Source of the DNA: Phycisphaerae bacterium
GTDB taxonomy: Bacteria; Planctomycetota; Phycisphaerae; Sedimentisphaerales; Anaerobacaceae
Direction of reading: 5' to 3'
Assembly (NCBI GenBank): GCA_030667885.1
Contig: DAOUVA010000159.1
Location: 1-8,591, forward strand
DNA: 8,591 bases
How positions within the stretch are numbered: position 1 is the first letter of the stretch; every line of letters starts with the position of its first letter. Shown piece by piece: positions 5,982 through 8,591 of this stretch. The notes beneath the pieces were generated by a model. The model did not search any database and was not told where the DNA came from. It saw nothing but the letters and a program-made list of their open reading frames with translations. A program made the position numbers and the translations under genes.

Positions 5982-6752
5982 ATGAAAATAGCCAGTTTTA
6001 ACGTCAATTCAATACGCGCCCGGATGAATATTGTCCTTGGGTGGCTGGATAAGAACCAGCCGGACATTCTATGCGTTCAGGAGACCAAGGTTCAGGATGA
6101 TGATTTTCCAATCGGGGCTTTTGACGGGACAGAGTACAGGTGTGTCTTTAAGGGGCAGAAAAGTTATAACGGGGTGGCAATTCTCAGCAGAAATGAAATT
6201 ACAAAGGTTAAATGCGGTTTCGATGATGAGCCGAAGGATGAAGCCCGTTTGATTAAGGCGGAAATTAACGGCGTTAATATCGTTAATACATATATACCAC
6301 AAGGCTATTCGGCGGAGTCTGAAAAGTTCGAATATAAGCTGGAGTGGTTCGGCCGTTTGCTGAGGTTTTTTGAAGAGAATTTTCAACCAGGCGAGCCTGT
6401 AATCTGGGTAGGAGATTTAAATGTAGCACCGGAGAAAATTGATGTTTATGACCCTGCAAACTTGTCAGGGCATGTCTGTTTTCACCCGCAGGTCCGCAAG
6501 GCACTTGAAAAAGTAGTTCGCTGGGGGTTCGTCGATGTGTTCAGAATGCACTGCCATAAGTCGGGGGAATATACGTTCTGGGATTACAGGCGAAAAGATT
6601 CCTTTGAGCGAAATATCGGCTGGCGTTTAGACCATATAATGGCTACGGAATCCCTGGCAGAAAAGTGCACTGATTGCTATATAGACAAAAAAATACGCCT
6701 GGCAGAGCGCCCGAGCGACCACGTGCCTATTATCGCTGAGTTCGATTTGTAA
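5982..6752 (+). CDS. xthA: Exodeoxyribonuclease III (AP endonuclease)
   Basis: This is a 256-residue member of the exonuclease III / endonuclease-exonuclease-phosphatase family, close to the usual length of about 260-270. It cleaves the backbone 5' of abasic sites and degrades duplex DNA from 3' ends in base-excision repair, needs Mg2+ and is cytoplasmic. Catalytic motifs are intact: FNVNSIRAR with Asn7, QETK with Glu34 (metal), SYNGVAILS, NTYIPQG with Tyr104, WVGDLNVAP with Asp145 and Asn147, WRLDHI with Asp217, and RPSDHVPI with Asp246 and His247. These correspond to E. coli Asn7, Glu34, Tyr109, Asp151/Asn153, Asp229 and Asp258/His259. The start is ATG 5982 with a modest GGAAAAAGGG purine stretch upstream; MKIASFNVNS is a typical family N-terminus. 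It is monocistronic, divergent from the entericidin-like gene and convergent with the next gene, its stop only 13 bases from that gene's stop. Confidence 0.96.
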   Translation: MKIASFNVNSIRARMNIVLGWLDKNQPDILCVQETKVQDDDFPIGAFDGTEYRCVFKGQKSYNGVAILSRNEITKVKCGFDDEPKDEARLIKAEINGVNIVNTYIPQGYSAESEKFEYKLEWFGRLLRFFEENFQPGEPVIWVGDLNVAPEKIDVYDPANLSGHVCFHPQVRKALEKVVRWGFVDVFRMHCHKSGEYTFWDYRRKDSFERNIGWRLDHIMATESLAEKCTDCYIDKKIRLAERPSDHVPIIAEFDL

Positions 6753-6765
6753 TTGTTAAAGATAC

Positions 6766-7725
6766 TTATCGAGAAAGGTTCATCGGGCCGACGTATTTTT
6801 TGGCGACGACAATGTTGTCAAACCATACCCTGCTGACGTGGCCCGGCGGCGCTTTGGTGATATAGAGCAGTACCCAGAGGAAATTCAACTTCAATTCCTC
6901 TGTGCTGCGCCATTGAAAGCCCTCAAAGGGCACACCTTCGGGATCGGGATTAAAGCTGTCCCATATCCATTTGCCCTTTGGAAATCCCTTTCCAAGATGA
7001 CTTACAATCTGGCCGCCCCTGCTCCAGGGCTTACCGTCAATCCAGATAGCCTGCTGGCCGTTGCTTTCGGTGACGGGGGCGTTCATTTTCATCATCAACT
7101 CTACACATATCCATTTTCCCCGCTCGACTTTAAGGCGGGGGTCGTTGATGAAGTCGTGACCCCAGGATTTTTTGTCGGGCGAAGACCTCATATCCATCCA
7201 GTAGGAATAGAAATCCCATCGCCATTTATCGCCGAACGGTTCGACTCCGGTGGTAAATCGTTCGCTGCCGGCCGGGCGAATTCCGGCACCTCCCTGAGGC
7301 CATGAGGTTGGAGGATTGTAGCCTCCGACGTGGAAAAAATGGTGTATCGGGTAGCAGCCGGGATCAAATTTTACATAAAAACGAACGTAGAGTTGTTCAT
7401 AGCCGGGCAAGAGACGCCTGTATAAATGGGCGCCGGTGCTTTTTCCGCCAATGTGCGTCATTAGAAGTGAATGTTTGCCGGCACCGCCCTGGGGTATATC
7501 GGTGGAAAGTGACATAATTTCGATATTCTGAATGCTCTCCCAGCGTGATTTTACGGCGTCTAAGGGACCTTCCTCAAAATTCTCGACAAATATCACATCG
7601 GAGTCGTTCTCGATGCCTTTATCGCCTTTGTATTTTCTCGCAAGGGCATTTTCATTGCCGGGAGCACTATTGGCTATGCCCAAAAACATTACAGAAATAC
7701 CGACGCAGAGAATAACGGTCTTCAT
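6766..7725 (-). CDS. Secreted concanavalin-like / polysaccharide-lyase-like protein
   Basis: This 319-residue exported protein starts at ATG 7725, with GGAGG seven bases upstream. An in-frame ATG at 7773 would add 16 residues but lacks such a site and would bury the signal peptide. Residues 1-20 form the signal peptide (MKTVILCVGISVMF, ANS cleavage site). The rest looks like a jelly-roll (concanavalin-type) domain: VIFVENFEEG near 44-53, LYVRFYVKFDPG at 112-123, HHFFHVGG at 128-135, GKWICVELMMKMN at 203-215, AIWIDGKPW at 226-234 and a final VWFDNIVVAKK strand at 300-310. The pattern of a paired RFYVKF strand, a GKW/CVE strand and a D-G-K turn is typical of polysaccharide-lyase-like and Cip1-type folds. 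I cannot assign the substrate or prove catalysis. It is likely periplasmic or extracellular polysaccharide processing or binding. It is co-directional with the tRNA and bioY upstream. Confidence 0.82.
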   Translation of the reverse strand: MKTVILCVGISVMFLGIANSAPGNENALARKYKGDKGIENDSDVIFVENFEEGPLDAVKSRWESIQNIEIMSLSTDIPQGGAGKHSLLMTHIGGKSTGAHLYRRLLPGYEQLYVRFYVKFDPGCYPIHHFFHVGGYNPPTSWPQGGAGIRPAGSERFTTGVEPFGDKWRWDFYSYWMDMRSSPDKKSWGHDFINDPRLKVERGKWICVELMMKMNAPVTESNGQQAIWIDGKPWSRGGQIVSHLGKGFPKGKWIWDSFNPDPEGVPFEGFQWRSTEELKLNFLWVLLYITKAPPGHVSRVWFDNIVVAKKYVGPMNLSR

Positions 7726-7743
7726 AAAATAACCTCCGGCTTG

Positions 7744-7782
7744 AAAAAAAGTTCGCTTCGGCTGGAATATCACCGAAAAGCG
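7744..7782 (-). terminator. Intrinsic terminator in the leader of the lyase-like gene
   Basis: On the minus strand CGC-TT-CGG pairs with CCG-AA-GCG (arms 7782-7773 and 7761-7754) with two bulged T, an 11-base loop, AAC and then seven T (7750-7744). Only six bases separate the T-tract from the GGAGG of the downstream gene. There is no room for a promoter between terminator and gene. It therefore either stops transcription coming from tRNA-Gln/bioY or attenuates the lyase-like gene. Confidence 0.6.
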
Positions 7783-7786
7783 GTTT

Positions 7787-7815
7787 ACTTAAAACAGGCT
7801 TGAGGTCAATGTCAA
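7787..7815 (-). promoter_or_regulatory. Candidate promoter with consensus -35
   Basis: On the minus strand a perfect TTGACA (7815-7810) is followed after 17 bases by TTAAGT (7792-7787), a poor -10. Transcription would begin near 7780, inside the 5' arm of the terminator hairpin. Transcripts from here would then lack the end of the stem, while read-through transcripts would carry it whole. The weak -10 keeps confidence low. Confidence 0.3.
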
Positions 7816-7832
7816 AAATACAACCTCAAAGC
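7791..7832 (-). terminator. Weak terminator after tRNA-Gln
   Basis: On the minus strand, directly downstream of the tRNA, GC plus TTGAGGT pairs with ACCTCAAGC (arms 7832-7823 and 7806-7798) with one extra base bulged. CTGTTTT follows. The T-tract is only four bases, so termination would be partial. The hairpin overlaps the candidate promoter at 7787-7815. Confidence 0.35.
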
Positions 7833-7835
7833 AAA

Positions 7836-7906
7836 CTGGGGAACCAGGATTTGAACCTGAACTAACTGATTCAGAGTCAGTCGTGCTACCGTTACACTAT
7901 TCCCCA
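7836..7906 (-). tRNA. tRNA-Gln (anticodon CTG)
   Basis: The reverse complement folds as a complete cloverleaf. The acceptor stem is TGGGGAA/TTCCCCA with discriminator G at 7836. The D stem is GTGT/GCAC, and the anticodon stem ACTGA/TCAGT holds loop CTCTGAA. A 4-base variable region is followed by a T arm with loop TTCAAAT. The anticodon CTG reads CAG glutamine codons. The U1-A72 pair and G73 are glutamine identity features in bacteria. The 3' CCA is not encoded (TTTGC follows) and must be added by nucleotidyltransferase. The gene lies 45 bases after bioY on the same strand. A TAGAAT-like -10 lies just upstream, but no good -35 was found. Confidence 0.96.
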
Positions 7907-7951
7907 ATAATTTTAATTCTAAACGAATATTAACAATTCATCTATTTTTAT

Positions 7952-8569
7952 TTATCGTCTTTTGCCGTCAAGTCCGCCATATTTAAGTAATTTCCAGCCG
8001 GCCGGCAGAACAGCGGCCGCTAATACTATCTTGGCAAGGTCGCCGATTATGAAAGGATATAATCCCATGGCCGGGACAGCTTTACTAATGCCCATCAAGC
8101 GGGACAGCCAGAGCAAGCCGAAAGTATAAATGACAATATTGCCGAAAATCATCGCCAAAACGGTTGTGCCGATTCGCCTGTCCCAGCCCTTTTGGGCCAG
8201 GAATCCAGTTAAGTAAGCGGCAGGTATGAAACCAATCAGATACCCGCCGGTCGGGCCCAGCAGTACGGCGAAACCTCCCCCGAGTGCAAAGACCGGCAGG
8301 CCCATGGCACCTTCAATTATGTATGCCAGAGCGGCAAGGCCGCCGCGCTTCGCGCCAAGCAATGCCCCTATCATCAGCACAGCAAAGGTCTGAGCGGTAA
8401 CAGGAACGGGGCTAAAAGGCAGCAGGACCGTAACGCGGGCACACAAGGCAATGAGCAAAGAACCGCCAATAATCAGAGTAATATCATAAATGGCGGCAGA
8501 GATTTTCTCTGACGGCCTCAGAAGGTCAGCTACAGCTACAGTGGCAGTGGCAGTGGCAGTGGCCAGCAT
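7952..8569 (-). CDS. bioY: BioY, biotin-binding S component of ECF transporter
   Basis: This 205-residue inner-membrane protein has about six membrane helices (roughly 29-48, 57-75, 77-92, 98-124, 134-157, 168-192). It binds biotin for uptake and normally works with a shared or dedicated ECF ATPase/EcfT module, which is not in this window. Family signatures are PFSPVPVTAQTFAVLMIGALL at about 51-71 (split here as PFSPVPVTAQ then TFAVLMIGALL), the YIIEGAMGLPVFA helix junction, LLGPTGGYLIGF at 103-114 and GLYPFIIGDLAKI at 169-181. The start ATG 8569 has TTGGAG just upstream. The protein is slightly longer than usual (about 180-200) because of an N-terminal repeat, (Ala-Thr)4-(Val-Ala)2, encoded by hexanucleotides. 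Only 22 upstream bases are available, so no biotin-repressor operator can be judged. Confidence 0.95.
   Translation of the reverse strand: MLATATATATVAVADLLRPSEKISAAIYDITLIIGGSLLIALCARVTVLLPFSPVPVTAQTFAVLMIGALLGAKRGGLAALAYIIEGAMGLPVFALGGGFAVLLGPTGGYLIGFIPAAYLTGFLAQKGWDRRIGTTVLAMIFGNIVIYTFGLLWLSRLMGISKAVPAMGLYPFIIGDLAKIVLAAAVLPAGWKLLKYGGLDGKRR
8528..8563. repeat. Hexanucleotide tandem repeat in the 5' end of bioY
   Basis: Two copies of AGCTAC (8528-8539) are followed by four copies of AGTGGC (8540-8563), read on the plus strand. They encode residues 3-14 of BioY as alternating Ala-Thr and Val-Ala. Because the unit is six bases, gain or loss of units changes length but not frame. Confidence 0.9.
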
Positions 8570-8591
8570 ATATTCTCCAAGATAATATTTC

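Noticed and set aside
6838..7305. 155-codon plus-strand open frame opposite the lyase-like gene
   Set aside because: It is the antisense shadow of a gene with a signal peptide, a strong Shine-Dalgarno and a coherent fold; the plus-strand product has no start signal or recognisable domain.
7726..7773. Sixteen-residue N-terminal extension (MIFQPKRTFFQ) of the lyase-like protein
   Set aside because: It would be encoded by the terminator hairpin and place the signal peptide internally; the GGAGG before ATG 7725 decides the start.
1..8591. Mobile elements, CRISPR arrays or rRNA
   Set aside because: No transposase or integrase motif, no regularly spaced repeats and no rRNA signature were found on either strand.

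Overview
The window looks like chromosome of a Gram-negative bacterium. The best guess is a Planctomycetota/PVC-type lineage or another environmental phylum rich in large secreted proteins, but that assignment is inference. Supporting signs are two small lipoproteins with lipobox cysteines (one entericidin-like), a 1076-residue modular surface protein ending in a Gly-run/Cys/membrane-helix/basic tail, a secreted jelly-roll carbohydrate-active-type protein, moderate-to-low GC, and very long AT-rich spacers. No phage, transposase, integron or CRISPR component is visible.

Layout. Bases 1-343 are a hairpin-rich leader upstream of the giant secreted protein (344-3574, +). Bases 3575-5669 form about 2.1 kb of mostly non-coding DNA. 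It holds one small lipoprotein gene on the minus strand (4485-4745), a possible frameshifted gene remnant (5433-5683, +), and a series of stem-loops. Two of these have pyrimidine-rich loops (4067-4113 and 4327-4379), and two end in U-tracts like intrinsic terminators (4852-4900 and 5259-5331). A 44-residue entericidin-like lipoprotein follows (5670-5804, -), then exodeoxyribonuclease III (xthA, 5982-6752, +), which converges with a 13-bp gap on a secreted concanavalin-like/polysaccharide-lyase-like protein (6766-7725, -). Upstream of that, all on the minus strand, are a terminator-like leader hairpin, tRNA-Gln(CTG) (7836-7906) and bioY (7952-8569), the biotin-binding S component of an ECF transporter.

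How the genes work together. There is no single pathway. The window combines housekeeping functions (base-excision DNA repair, biotin uptake, a Gln tRNA) with cell-envelope and extracellular proteins. The minus-strand block bioY, tRNA-Gln, lyase-like gene is co-directional. A terminator immediately before the Shine-Dalgarno of the last gene suggests that read-through from the tRNA/bioY side is stopped, or that the gene is attenuated.

The parts most worth a second look are the structured non-coding region 3654-5331 (candidate small RNAs and a possible two-state attenuator), the terminator placed in the leader of the lyase-like gene, the architecture of the giant protein (seven-bladed propeller plus Calx-beta plus ZU5-like domain plus unusual C-terminal anchor), and the hexanucleotide repeat inside the start of bioY. 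I found no convincing complete new multi-gene system.
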